Origin: a virus | DNA: 25,366 nucleotides | IMG/VR virus record: IMGVR_UViG_3300009425_000086 | Coordinates: 1 to 25,366 of that record | Strand: one strand, 5' to 3' | Part shown: piece after piece, positions 18,801 to 24,765 of the stretch | Layout: each line of letters begins with the position of its first letter | Numbering within the stretch: position 1 is the first letter of the stretch | Made by a program: the position numbers and the translations under genes | Notes under the pieces: generated by a model | The model's input: only the letters and a program-made list of their open reading frames with translations | The model's database searches: none | Told to the model about the DNA's origin: nothing

Positions 18801-19561
18801 GAGATTATTACTTCGATACATTACATACAATGATACCTAATCTCCAAGCAAACGGTACAAGAATGACAGCTAGTGTAAACACAACTGCAATGTACTCACC
18901 TGAAGGATATATTAATGGATCAGTTTATACTAAGAGACCAATAAAAGCAGATATTACTTTAAATGACAATGCATGGATAGGATATCCTTCTATTGTTGCA
19001 TCACCAATCAATGAAGCAACCAATATGAGTGGTGTAAAATCATTCACTTGCACACTACAAATGCAATCAGCAAATAGTAATATATCACCAGTTATTGATC
19101 TTGATTCAATCGGTGTTCTTGGTATTGCGAACAGAATTAATAACATAGATAGTAGTGCAGATGTACCCAATGGGACAACCTATGTAGCATCTACTGCTCC
19201 TGATGGTGATAACAATGCAATGTCATACATGACTAGAAAGGTAAGTTTAAAGACTCCTGCACAAGGATTAAGAGTTACAGTAGACTTCTTTAGACCACCA
19301 ACAACAGATTTAAAAGTACTCTACAAAGTCTTAGAGAATGATAGTTCAACACCATTCGATGATTTAGAATGGAAATACTTTAATACAGATGGTTCACCCG
19401 ACACAGCAATAGCAGCGGATGGAAGAAACTATAAAGAATATGAATTTTCAGCAAATGATTTACCTGAGTACAGTGCATTCTCAATTAAAATTGTAGGACA
19501 AGGAACCAATACTTCAGTCGTTCCTATGGTGTCTGCATTGAGAACTATTGCACTTGCGTAA
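12815..19561 (+). CDS. Giant tail/baseplate protein, DUF4815-like
   Basis: This 2248-residue protein begins with a segment I recognise from marine T4-like phages and the DUF4815 family: SPYYDDYTEDKNFHKVLFRS, GRALQSRELIQSQSILQNQI, then GSHLFKEGSIV. The central part is beta-rich, with GSSSGATG- and GQTSGAHG-type modules at about residues 490-535 and 840-910. A helical stretch is near residues 1150-1180 (RINKRVTNLERITSLSLLER). About residues 1548-1610 are a proline-rich acidic linker. It is followed by WRDPLAQSFLVESKGGMFAT, a motif seen in tail proteins that carry lectin-like ends. A GxGY module lies near 1852-1906. By position after gp8 it takes the place of T4 genes 9-12, and I infer it forms the baseplate periphery or a fibre attachment arm. 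No enzymatic motif was seen. AAGGA lies very close to the ATG (12808-12812). Confidence 0.72.
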   Translation: MTEKTDLNVSPYYDDYTEDKNFHKVLFRSGRALQSRELIQSQSILQNQIERSGSHLFKEGSIVEGAQSGLDLELYYVKVKSANPNALGDANVETYRTALVGKYYQGKTSGVVGKVIITSAETTDDALTVFVKYATQGTNDRNSATFLATEELQEVLLGADGAASVVTANLNELEVKAKTDADHPSGLASMAAIKEGIVFVRGFYVKLPAQELLLEKYNGKPSYRIGLTITESLVGSAADISLLDNSTGTSNENSTGADRLKFALTLSKYSLTTTDDTDFVELIRVNKGIIEIAINKPIYGAIENTLARRTFDANGDFVLNQYTHSLREHLDDSTNMGFYTKRNGGDEGKLVLQVSPGKAYVKGYEIDKIGTSTIALNKARTTTSLDNANTPVRMGNRLKVLNTHSLPEFGNESGSDTMTPFKACELWDTTITTAGTKPTAGQIGFARVRNVDLDTGTAASNVYTDVSRWNMYMFDIKMFTKLTGTTSVASFVVGDKVTGSSSGATGIVATTVTSGGASILVHDVVGTFTDADAISVKGAGNTAVIADVTAVRTYNIDRARSITQTATNSLREIFTADLYANKDNTLTGTVTILTKAVTGFGTSFQKELKLGDIILDGAGAERIIDSIHASDQTATVSVNATAMTNANCTRRRVQLFDQDQTAAISSWPRDWVKSNTPESIRVRRQSVVTVASASVSVDTGSSATFSDRNSDNFTIAVLEAGTGGSQKLVGDILNIEDYTLSVTSSGSGQALSISGFHAHDEGAVLRITSTQTVTDPVNRDKALRQARVLKVGSARSSNGFYGTAYDDKDISLGVSDAYKIRGIYEGTGGSNPLPPSATYTVSSGTFVNYEKVIGQTSGAHGIIIAHSFTGSPKTGTAYFYYVSGTFVNTELVVGQTSTAVAQLTNMSAGSSSDISSRYFFDNGQRDGFYDLGKLTLKTGAPAPSNPIAIVFDYFSASGGGDFFDVNSYSGIEYKDIPTYSPTKVDLGGLEPDGTFELSDSVDFRPVVGQVIGTTTFGTNNAQSVTAPVDLSNSTSGAVFAPFGYSTGRDFTASRSGISSTGANTPDSPVSGSSFVGDITFYVGRYDKIFLHKSGAWQVSEGTPALSPTKPKAVDDSIELFELYVPPFTLNLKNIRVRSQDHRRFTMKDISRINKRVTNLERITSLSLLERDTQSKQILDGDGFDRFKSGFLVDNFRGHKVGDVNHPDYECAIDVKAGTMRPQAYSQFFDISLNTGSSSSYQKTGDLITLPYTEKTFVNADKASRSINVNPYSVFSFMGSMKLTPGTDIWQDTTQLPEVRINREGNFDAIKSTVENSLGTVWNAWQTTWVGEPTTVSEEVTSTSSGSWSGDPTQGGQWIAGEEVTREITETVETQTRTGVTTSVVEDFVETRADRIVSVALIPFIRARSIEVDGQNLKPNTFHYFYFDNIQVDQYVRPYSATYSQDTGTTVVSGLKTDGNGRLRGYFDLPNTTAQRFPTGMRELRVTNSFYNLPNPSSAASAIYQAQGLLQSSQTEVTSTRNGRVVYEHHTGNRDVISRGEENNRIPVDTTAPQVPPPPVADPPPVVIDPVEEPSVPAPPVPDPDPIDPEVPTLPADPPPSSPQIPMEAPDLWMPDRWDIEPRRRGWRDPLAQSFLVESKGGMFATSIDTYFETKDTNMPVSIEIRTMHNGYPANIVMPFSEVTLLPAAVNTSTDGSAKTTFTFDSPVYLDDGVEYCFVISSNSNEYNAFISRMGEKDLTTGQTIAEQPYAGSLFKSQNNSTWTAAQTDDLKFHFKAASFDTTKTSTIKFDNDALPAQTLQSNPIQTFLGQTYVKVYSYTHGGYSTNSNVTIANVTGDKENCVLTIAALSVSGTPTNGTYTNIGHSGGTGTGCTVDIVVSGGSVTSTLINKTGSGYSASDTLTINTFGGATGTVAVDTIGNTLGGIPIAAINATYTASANIGIDSYTVIPDLSAYDFISGYSADDSTVGGGLKTFGKGLDDDGKEINIVTGGVTATRDYYFDTLHTMIPNLQANGTRMTASVNTTAMYSPEGYINGSVYTKRPIKADITLNDNAWIGYPSIVASPINEATNMSGVKSFTCTLQMQSANSNISPVIDLDSIGVLGIANRINNIDSSADVPNGTTYVASTAPDGDNNAMSYMTRKVSLKTPAQGLRVTVDFFRPPTTDLKVLYKVLENDSSTPFDDLEWKYFNTDGSPDTAIAADGRNYKEYEFSANDLPEYSAFSIKIVGQGTNTSVVPMVSALRTIALA
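17455..17643 (+). other. Proline-rich hinge within the giant tail protein
   Basis: About 60 residues (1548-1610) are dominated by Pro, Asp, Val and Ala (for example PPPPVADPPPVVIDPVEEP). They separate the DUF4815-like N-terminal part from a C-terminal beta-rich part that begins with the DPLAQSFLV motif. Such segments usually form stiff or flexible extended linkers, so this is probably a hinge between a baseplate-bound body and a distal domain. Confidence 0.8.
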
Positions 19562-19562
19562 T

Positions 19563-19775
19563 ATGACTAATTATATTAAGGTAGAAGGACACTCGACTTT
19601 GGTTAGAGATGAAACTTCGACTGGAATAGTTAGTACAGATATCACAGCGTATATGTTACAAAAGAAAAGAAAGGAAGTTTTTTTAAAACAAAAAAACGAG
19701 ATAAATACATTAAAAGAAGATGTTGGTGAAATTAAACAATTATTACAAACACTAATAGAGAGAGTAAATGGCTAA
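19563..19775 (+). CDS. Small coiled-coil virion protein
   Basis: A 70-residue protein. I chose ATG 19563, one base after the stop of the giant gene, rather than the ATG at 19548, which would overlap it by 14 bases. The N-terminal half (NYIKVEGHSTLVRDETSTGI, then VSTDITAYML) resembles small proteins found among marine T4-like structural genes, from memory. The C-terminal half is a charged coiled coil (KKRKEVFLKQKNEINTLKED followed by VGEIKQLLQTLIERV) with heptad-spaced Leu and Ile. An oligomerising adaptor or fibre chaperone role is plausible but not shown. Its stop overlaps the start of the next fibre gene by 8 nt, so the two are probably coupled. Confidence 0.7.
   Translation: MTNYIKVEGHSTLVRDETSTGIVSTDITAYMLQKKRKEVFLKQKNEINTLKEDVGEIKQLLQTLIERVNG
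19700..19707 (+). promoter_or_regulatory. Possible late promoter GATAAATA before the 19768 fibre gene
   Basis: GATAAATA fits the relaxed NATAAATA motif and lies inside the small coiled-coil gene, 61 nt upstream of the fibre start. Predicted +1 is about 19713. It may be a chance match in an A-rich coding stretch. Confidence 0.25.
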
Positions 19776-21810
19776 GACAGTAGACCAATACAGTACGATA
19801 GAAGACTTCAGAAAGAAGTATAACGAACTTGCAGTCGATGTTGGGGATACGTCTGGCCTACGGACAACCAAAACAGCGACAGTTGTTGATGCACTTAACA
19901 GTTTAGAAGATAAGTTATTCTTTTTCCAAGAGTTCATATACACTGCAACTGCAAGTCAGACAGTATTTACTGGTGTAGACACTTATGGTACTACTCTATT
20001 AACAAGAAAGAATAAAATTCAAGTATACAAAAATGGTGTTCATTTAAATGAAGCTACTCAATATACTGCTACCGACCCTGATGATAAAGGAAACTTCGAT
20101 TCTATTACTTTGAGTTCAGCTGCTAATGCTGGTGATAATATCACTATCTATGCATTTACTGGGTCATTTGAGGGGTTGGGTGGTTCTCTTAATCTAAGTG
20201 GTCAATTCACAGAAACAGCTGCAAACGCTATTTACAATGTTAACAGTGATGGTGTTATTCTAAAAGGTTCTAGTTCAAACTCAACAACAACTTTACAAAG
20301 TGGATACACTATTCAATTAGCAGGTAAGACCTACGGTGAAGAAGACGTAACACTTGCAGCAGGTAAAACTTTATCTGCACCTACTATAACAGACAATACA
20401 CTTTCTATCAATAGTGGTAACATAACATCTGGCGTAACAGGAACATTTTCAAGTACTTTAACTGCAGGAAGTTTCACAGACAGCACACTAACAATCACAG
20501 GTGGTGATATAACTGGTGTTGACGATATTACAGGAACAGCAGACTCTACATTCACTGCATTTAAATTTATAGACAAAAGTGGTGCAAACTTAACTGGTGG
20601 TATATTAACTGCAGATTCATTAGACATCGAAGGTGATGCAGATATCAATGGAACAATGGAAGCAGATGCATACACGGTTGACAGTATTCCTCTTAATGAG
20701 TACATTTCAGATACCGTTGGCGCAATGGTTGGTGGAAATACTGAATCAGGAATCAGCGTAACATACGAAGACGGTGATAACACACTAGACTTTAATGTCG
20801 ATGACTTTGATATAACTCTAACAGGTGATGTAGCAGGAACTACTACCGTAACCAACTTAGGAGATGTATCTTTTACAACTACAATACAACCCAACTCTGT
20901 TGCACTGGCTACGGACACTACTGGTAGTTATGTAGCAACAATAGCGGATGCTGGTAACTCTCATATTACTGTTGCAAATAGTGGAGCAGAAAACGCAGGA
21001 GTAACCCTAAACATTACTGATGATGCTATCGATTCAGCACAGATTGCTAATAACGCAGTTGCACTAGGTACGCAAAGTACAGGTAACTATGTTGCCACAA
21101 TAGCAGGAACTGCAAACGAGATAACAGTATCTGGCTCTGGTAGCGAAACAGCAGGTGTGACACTTTCATTACCCGATGATGTCACTATAGGAAATGATTT
21201 AACAGTCACAGGAGAATTGCTTGTACAAGGTGATATAACTTCAATTTCGACTACAAATTTAGAAATAACCGATAAGTTAATTGTATTAGGAAAAGGTTCT
21301 AGTACTTTAGCAAATACCAATGATGCAGGAATTCAATTAGGTGAACATGTTGATGCACCTACACTCAAATACGATCATGCAAACACTAGAGTAAGTATAA
21401 ACAAAACAATTTTTTCTACTGTAGGATTAGGTAATGATGCGGATGCATTAGCAGATATTAACTATAATGGTGCAGTTCCTACAGGTGGTCAAGCATTGGT
21501 ATGGGATACTTCAAATGCATGGTGGGAACCTACAACACTAGGTTCAACTACCGATTCATATGCTGAAGGAACAAACAATAAATACTTTACAGATGACAGA
21601 GTAGATGATACAATTGTTGCTGGTGACGGTTTATCTAAAGCCTATGTAGATGGTGCTGGTGTACTAGATGGTAGAACCACACTAAGTGTAAATTCAAGCA
21701 ATGGCGTCAAAATTACTGGCGACAGTGTCCATTTAGATTATGAAACTGTAAGTTCTGCTCCCACAGTAGTTGGTTCTACTGCGACTGGACACTTATGGTT
21801 CGTCATATAA
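19768..21810 (+). CDS. Tail fibre-like structural protein
   Basis: This 680-residue protein has features of marine phage fibres. The N-terminal 150 residues (DQYSTIEDFRKKYNELAVDV, then TRKNKIQVYKNGVHLNEATQ and TIYAFTGSF) look like a baseplate-attachment part with a small beta domain. From about residue 170 the protein is made of Thr/Gly/Ser-rich beta repeats typical of trimeric shafts (FSSTLTAGSFTDSTLTITGG, LDIEGDADINGTMEADAYTV). A segment is duplicated at about residues 384 and 436 (TTGSYVATIA and STGNYVATIA). Near residues 590-620 is YAEGTNNKYFTDDRVDDTIV, a motif common in fibre proteins. No intramolecular chaperone was identified. It most likely forms or contributes to a long or side fibre; the receptor is unknown. 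Confidence 0.78.
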   Translation: MAKTVDQYSTIEDFRKKYNELAVDVGDTSGLRTTKTATVVDALNSLEDKLFFFQEFIYTATASQTVFTGVDTYGTTLLTRKNKIQVYKNGVHLNEATQYTATDPDDKGNFDSITLSSAANAGDNITIYAFTGSFEGLGGSLNLSGQFTETAANAIYNVNSDGVILKGSSSNSTTTLQSGYTIQLAGKTYGEEDVTLAAGKTLSAPTITDNTLSINSGNITSGVTGTFSSTLTAGSFTDSTLTITGGDITGVDDITGTADSTFTAFKFIDKSGANLTGGILTADSLDIEGDADINGTMEADAYTVDSIPLNEYISDTVGAMVGGNTESGISVTYEDGDNTLDFNVDDFDITLTGDVAGTTTVTNLGDVSFTTTIQPNSVALATDTTGSYVATIADAGNSHITVANSGAENAGVTLNITDDAIDSAQIANNAVALGTQSTGNYVATIAGTANEITVSGSGSETAGVTLSLPDDVTIGNDLTVTGELLVQGDITSISTTNLEITDKLIVLGKGSSTLANTNDAGIQLGEHVDAPTLKYDHANTRVSINKTIFSTVGLGNDADALADINYNGAVPTGGQALVWDTSNAWWEPTTLGSTTDSYAEGTNNKYFTDDRVDDTIVAGDGLSKAYVDGAGVLDGRTTLSVNSSNGVKITGDSVHLDYETVSSAPTVVGSTATGHLWFVI

Positions 21811-21819
21811 GATTATGAT

Positions 21820-23547
21820 ATGTCAGACGAAATTTTTATAAACACAGGTACTAGCTTTCAGCAACAGTACACTGCAAGACAACCTGCGATAAGTCAAGTT
21901 ACTACGCCTGCGATAAGAGACGCACAGGGGAACACAAGCGCACAGACTCCATTTACTTACAATCATAGACAACCCTATGCTTTTAGGAGTCCTTCAAGCG
22001 CACAGACTCCTAGTATTGGTCAAGCAAGATCACCGTCTACATATCAGAGACAAGGACAAACGCCTGATACCTATCAAGCAAGAAGTCCATTTACTTATCC
22101 TCGGATAGCACAGATTGTATATCAAAATCCCACTACTTACCAAAATAGACAGCCTGGCACATATCCAAGGATTGCACAGATTGTATATCCTTACATTGCA
22201 CAAGCAAGACAACCGAGTATATACCGACATCCGACTATTTTACGCACCCCATTTACTTACAACCATAGGTCACCATCTGCCCAGCAGAATACAGGAAACT
22301 CTAGACAATCAATAGCGTATCCTGCAGATATACAGAGTCCAGCTCGACAACCTAGTATTGTTCAGAGTCCTAGTATTGTTCAGAGTCCTAGTATTGTACA
22401 GACTCCTAGTAGTACTCAAACGCCAACGAGTCAGCGGACTCCGAGTACTTCTCAACAATCGACAAACCAGCAAAGTCCTAGTACTTCTCAACAATCGACA
22501 AACCAGCAGGCCAACACGAATACACAGACTAGTGTACAGTCTTTTACACAGGTGCCGTACAACAATACCGATGGTACTACTGCTGCAACTTTAGCTGCTC
22601 AGTCAAGTCATAACCATACCAACTATTCCTATGCTAACACATGGACTGTAAGGTTAAGATTTAGAATGGTAGTAACTATCAGCGGTAGTTCTCAAACTAT
22701 TGTTTGGCAAATAAGCAGGGGTGGCCAGTCTGGGCAAGAATTTCCTGTACAACAAGCTGCTTCCAATTTCTATGGAAGTGGGGGAAACGTGGCGTTTTCT
22801 GGTACATGGCGAACGGTAGAAACATGGGTATTTACTGGTGGTAGTACTTTGTTTGCCGACACTGTTGGTTTTGGCAGTACTGTTTCTTCATCCCTGTATT
22901 CTGCTACTTCGTCTGCGACACATGAAACTTACATACAGCGCTTAATGAATTGTGAAGAAAGTTTCAGTATTCCACCTAGCGGTGTTATTAATGCAAGCTA
23001 TACTGTAGCACCTAACGCTCAAAAATCAGGTTATCCTACTCTTACTACAAACAATCATTCCGTTGACTTGGACATGTCGGTAAGTTGTCAAGGGAGTTGT
23101 TTCTTTGCTGGAACACAAGTTCTTCTTTCCGACAATACCACTAAAAATATAGAATTAATGGAAGCAGGTGATATGGTTATAGGACAAGACGGTGTAGTTA
23201 ATGCCGTTGTTGATGTAATTACAGTATCTAAGGAAAACGACACATTCTACACTATTAATGGTGGTTTACAAACAACACCATCTCATCCACTCTTAACAAC
23301 TACAGGTTGGAAGTGTTGTGATATCACAGTGAACCCTAACGAACATGCTGATTTAAATATGACAGACTTAGCAATTGGAGACTTCCTTGTTAAGACTGCG
23401 AATGATGGAACAATATCAAGTGAAGAGGTAACAACTCTTACTAACGAAACTATCGATGATGTTACAATTTATAACTTGGATGTGACAGATTCCCCTGAAG
23501 GGAATGACACATATGTGGTTGACAATTATGTTGTACATAACAAGTAG
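21820..23547 (+). CDS. Repeat-rich tail protein with a C-terminal Hint (hedgehog/intein) autoprocessing domain
   Basis: This 575-residue protein has three parts. Residues about 18-240 are degenerate 6-8-residue repeats of the form (Q/R)(S/T)P(S/F)(T/I)(Y/V), rich in Gln, Pro, Thr, Ser and Tyr, with no Lys, Cys or Trp. Residues about 240-425 are a beta-rich domain (WTVRLRFRMVVTISGSSQTI). Residues 427-574 are a Hint domain: Cys427 starts block A (CFFAGTQVLLSD, then IELMEAGDMVIGQDG), T486-P-S-H489 is block B, and YNLDV, then DTYVVDNYVVHN, forms the C-terminal block ending His573-Asn574. One Lys follows before the stop. Known Hint domains attack the peptide bond before the Cys, so the 426-residue N-terminal part may be released or ligated to another molecule; the terminal Lys is not a normal splicing nucleophile. 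No ribosome binding site is obvious. Confidence 0.85.
   Translation: MSDEIFINTGTSFQQQYTARQPAISQVTTPAIRDAQGNTSAQTPFTYNHRQPYAFRSPSSAQTPSIGQARSPSTYQRQGQTPDTYQARSPFTYPRIAQIVYQNPTTYQNRQPGTYPRIAQIVYPYIAQARQPSIYRHPTILRTPFTYNHRSPSAQQNTGNSRQSIAYPADIQSPARQPSIVQSPSIVQSPSIVQTPSSTQTPTSQRTPSTSQQSTNQQSPSTSQQSTNQQANTNTQTSVQSFTQVPYNNTDGTTAATLAAQSSHNHTNYSYANTWTVRLRFRMVVTISGSSQTIVWQISRGGQSGQEFPVQQAASNFYGSGGNVAFSGTWRTVETWVFTGGSTLFADTVGFGSTVSSSLYSATSSATHETYIQRLMNCEESFSIPPSGVINASYTVAPNAQKSGYPTLTTNNHSVDLDMSVSCQGSCFFAGTQVLLSDNTTKNIELMEAGDMVIGQDGVVNAVVDVITVSKENDTFYTINGGLQTTPSHPLLTTTGWKCCDITVNPNEHADLNMTDLAIGDFLVKTANDGTISSEEVTTLTNETIDDVTIYNLDVTDSPEGNDTYVVDNYVVHNK
22351..22404 (+). repeat. Tandem 18-nt coding repeats (QSPSIV)
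   Basis: Three head-to-tail 18-nt units begin at 22351, 22369 and 22387; the first two are identical and the third differs by two bases. They encode the six-residue unit PSIVQS/T of the Hint-tailed protein. Unit number could change by slippage or recombination. Confidence 0.9.
22413..22509 (+). repeat. Repeat block shared with the downstream twin gene
   Basis: Two exact matches to the next gene lie here: 30 nt (22413-22442 equals 23625-23654) and 36 nt (22474-22509 equals 23686-23721). A further 20-nt match is 21991-22010 with 23899-23918, and a 21-nt match is 21936-21956 with 23904-23924. The matches keep the same reading frame. Confidence 0.92.
23098..23544 (+). other. Hint domain coding segment
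   Basis: This segment codes for residues 427-575 of the repeat protein, about 149 residues, the size of a mini-intein without an endonuclease. Key residues seen are Cys427 at the start, the GTxV motif next to it, Thr486 and His489 (TxxH), and the terminal His573-Asn574. There is no homing endonuclease motif (no LAGLIDADG pair). Confidence 0.85.
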
Positions 23548-23556
23548 GGGGGAGAG
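23547..23556 (+). promoter_or_regulatory. Strong G-rich ribosome binding site of the twin gene
   Basis: GGGGGGAGAG begins at the last base of the preceding TAG stop and lies 3 nt before the ATG at 23560. It contains a strong GGGAG core and a run of six G, unusual in this AT-rich DNA. It supports independent initiation of the second twin gene. Confidence 0.7.
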
Positions 23557-23559
23557 AAA

Positions 23560-24411
23560 ATGAGTATATGGACATCAGACGCAATCCCATCCCGATCACC
23601 TAGCATTACACAGACTCCTAGCACTACTCAAACGCCAACGAGTCAGCGGACTCCTAGCACTACTCAAACGCCAACGAGTCAGCAGAGTCCTAGTACTTCT
23701 CAACAATCGACAAACCAGCAGACTACTTATACAAAGCAGACTACTTATACAAAGCAGACTAATGCCAATCACCAAACCAGCTACAGGCATCCGAGTACAT
23801 ATCAACATCAAGTACAAAATCCATCTACTTATCCGTATATAATAAATACTCAAACTCCGAGTATTGCAAATGGACAGTCGTCTTCTAATGTTCAGAATCC
23901 TTCAAGCGCACAGACTCCATTTACACATAGTGCTGATGGTCAAACACCTTATGCATATCAGGCTACTGGACAAACTCCATATATTGCAAATAGACAAAAT
24001 GCTGCACAAACACCTTATGCATATCAGGCTACTGGACAACAACCTTATATTGCAAATAGACAAAACGCTTATCCTTATACTGCAAATGCACAGAGTCCAT
24101 TTACTTACCAACATAGGACACCGTCAATATATCAAAATCCTTTAATTGGTCAAAACCCCACTATTGGTGATGCCAGACAACCCAGTATAGTTCAAACTCC
24201 TTATACTCTTGCGTATCAGTATCAAGCACCTTTTACATATCAGGTGACCTATCCTAATACAAGAACTATTGGGCCGCTTGCTAAAGTGAAAGGAATATTC
24301 AGAAACAAAGGTGATGGAACTGTAGAAAAAGTGGATGAAGTCTATACAAATGATAGTGGCACACTAGAAAAAATTCATCAATCTGTTCCTACAGCACAGT
24401 ATCAAACTTAA
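23560..24411 (+). CDS. Repeat-rich twin of the Hint-tailed protein, with a fibre-type C-terminus
   Basis: This 283-residue protein has the same kind of low-complexity repeats as the preceding gene (residues about 13-230): QTPSTTQTPTSQRTPS, SPSTSQQSTNQQ, QTPYAYQATGQTPYIANRQN and SPFTYQHRTPS. It lacks the beta domain and the Hint domain. The last 45 residues (IGPLAKVKGIFRNKGDGTVE, then KVDEVYTNDSGTLEKIHQ, residues 238-276) form a paired-strand motif like those at the ends of phage tail proteins (V-K-x-Y-x-K-x-x-G-x-x-K-x-V type). Lys is absent from the repeats except in two QTTYTK units. The gene lies in the same frame as its neighbour, 12 nt after its TAG. It is probably a fibre or adhesion protein working together with, or acting as acceptor for, the Hint protein; this role is inferred. 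Confidence 0.78.
   Translation: MSIWTSDAIPSRSPSITQTPSTTQTPTSQRTPSTTQTPTSQQSPSTSQQSTNQQTTYTKQTTYTKQTNANHQTSYRHPSTYQHQVQNPSTYPYIINTQTPSIANGQSSSNVQNPSSAQTPFTHSADGQTPYAYQATGQTPYIANRQNAAQTPYAYQATGQQPYIANRQNAYPYTANAQSPFTYQHRTPSIYQNPLIGQNPTIGDARQPSIVQTPYTLAYQYQAPFTYQVTYPNTRTIGPLAKVKGIFRNKGDGTVEKVDEVYTNDSGTLEKIHQSVPTAQYQT
23614..23685 (+). repeat. Tandem 36-nt coding repeat (TPSTTQTPTSQR)
   Basis: Two near-identical 36-nt units start at 23614 and 23650, differing near the end (CGG versus CAG). They encode a 12-residue unit of the twin protein. Confidence 0.9.
23719..23754 (+). repeat. Tandem 18-nt coding repeat (QTTYTK)
   Basis: Two identical 18-nt units (23719-23736 and 23737-23754) encode QTTYTK twice, the only Lys-containing repeats in the protein's low-complexity part. 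Confidence 0.9.
23941..24072 (+). repeat. Tandem 66-nt coding repeat (QTPYAYQATGQxPYIANRQNA)
   Basis: Two copies of a 66-nt unit start at 23941 and 24007 with few differences. They encode a 22-residue Tyr-rich unit of the twin protein. The first 33 nt of each copy are identical. Confidence 0.9.
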
Positions 24412-24416
24412 GGTGG

Positions 24417-24424
24417 TATAAATA
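24417..24424 (+). promoter_or_regulatory. T4-type late promoter TATAAATA before the 24430 gene
   Basis: A perfect octamer lies in the 18-nt gap. The arrangement TATAAATAGTTATATGGC is the same as before gp25, with the octamer starting 13 nt before the ATG, so the predicted +1 (24430) is the A of the start codon. AAGGTGG (24410-24416) upstream would serve as ribosome binding site only on read-through mRNA. Confidence 0.75.
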
Positions 24425-24429
24425 GTTAT

Positions 24430-24762
24430 ATGGCTATCATTGCAAACATATTCATTGACCAAGGGGCGGACTTTTCACTTACCGTAAACGTATCTGATGT
24501 AGACGGAAGTGTATTGAATCTCACTGGTTATACAGCATCCTCGCAAATAAGGAAAACTTATGCTTCTTCAAGTGCAAGTGGAACCTTTACAACTGCGATT
24601 ACAGCTGCAGATGGTCAGGTAACCCTTTCATTAACCGACACGGTAACTACGGCTCTTCCAGCTGGAAGATATGTATATGATCTAACTGTAACAAGTGCAG
24701 CTGGAATAACTACAAGAGTGGTCGAAGGTCAGGCAATAGTAACGCCAGGCGTAACGAGGTAA
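24430..24762 (+). CDS. Small beta-sandwich virion protein, BppU-N-like
   Basis: A 110-residue protein predicted to be one beta-sandwich. The pattern IFIDQGADFSLTVNVSDVDG, then LNLTGYTASSQIRKTYASSS and LPAGRYVYDLTVTSAAGITT, matches small proteins encoded among marine T4-like structural genes. It also resembles the N-terminal domain of baseplate upper proteins (DGSxxxLTGYTAxxxIR). It ends with VVEGQAIVTPGVTR. It is most likely an accessory virion protein attached to fibres or baseplate. It has its own late promoter directly at the start codon and is followed after 3 bases by the next gene, with which it should be co-transcribed. Confidence 0.68.
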   Translation: MAIIANIFIDQGADFSLTVNVSDVDGSVLNLTGYTASSQIRKTYASSSASGTFTTAITAADGQVTLSLTDTVTTALPAGRYVYDLTVTSAAGITTRVVEGQAIVTPGVTR

Positions 24763-24765
24763 ATC

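Noticed and set aside
19548-19562. Upstream ATG (19548) as start of the small coiled-coil gene
   Set aside because: It would overlap the previous gene; ATG 19563 directly after the stop gives the motif-containing protein with a coupled start.
20331-20918. 195-residue minus-strand open frame opposite the 680-residue fibre gene
   Set aside because: Val/Ser/Pro-rich shadow of the Thr/Gly-rich fibre; all neighbours are on the + strand and no start signal is evident.
21577-21584. AATAAATA as late promoter inside the fibre gene (also 23841-23848 in the twin gene)
   Set aside because: Each match is explained by codons (for example Asn-Asn-Lys-Tyr), and neither lies shortly before a start codon.
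22351-22404. CRISPR-like short direct repeats
   Set aside because: They are head-to-tail coding repeats in frame, without spacers of constant length.
23098-23547. A normal splicing intein
   Set aside because: The residue after His-Asn is Lys followed by a stop, not Cys/Ser/Thr, and there is no C-extein without read-through; also no endonuclease domain.
22030-24145. Several open frames on both strands and in other + frames within the repeat genes
   Set aside because: The repeated codons keep all frames open; the products are low-complexity Leu/Ile/Arg strings, while the chosen frame contains the Hint and beta domains.
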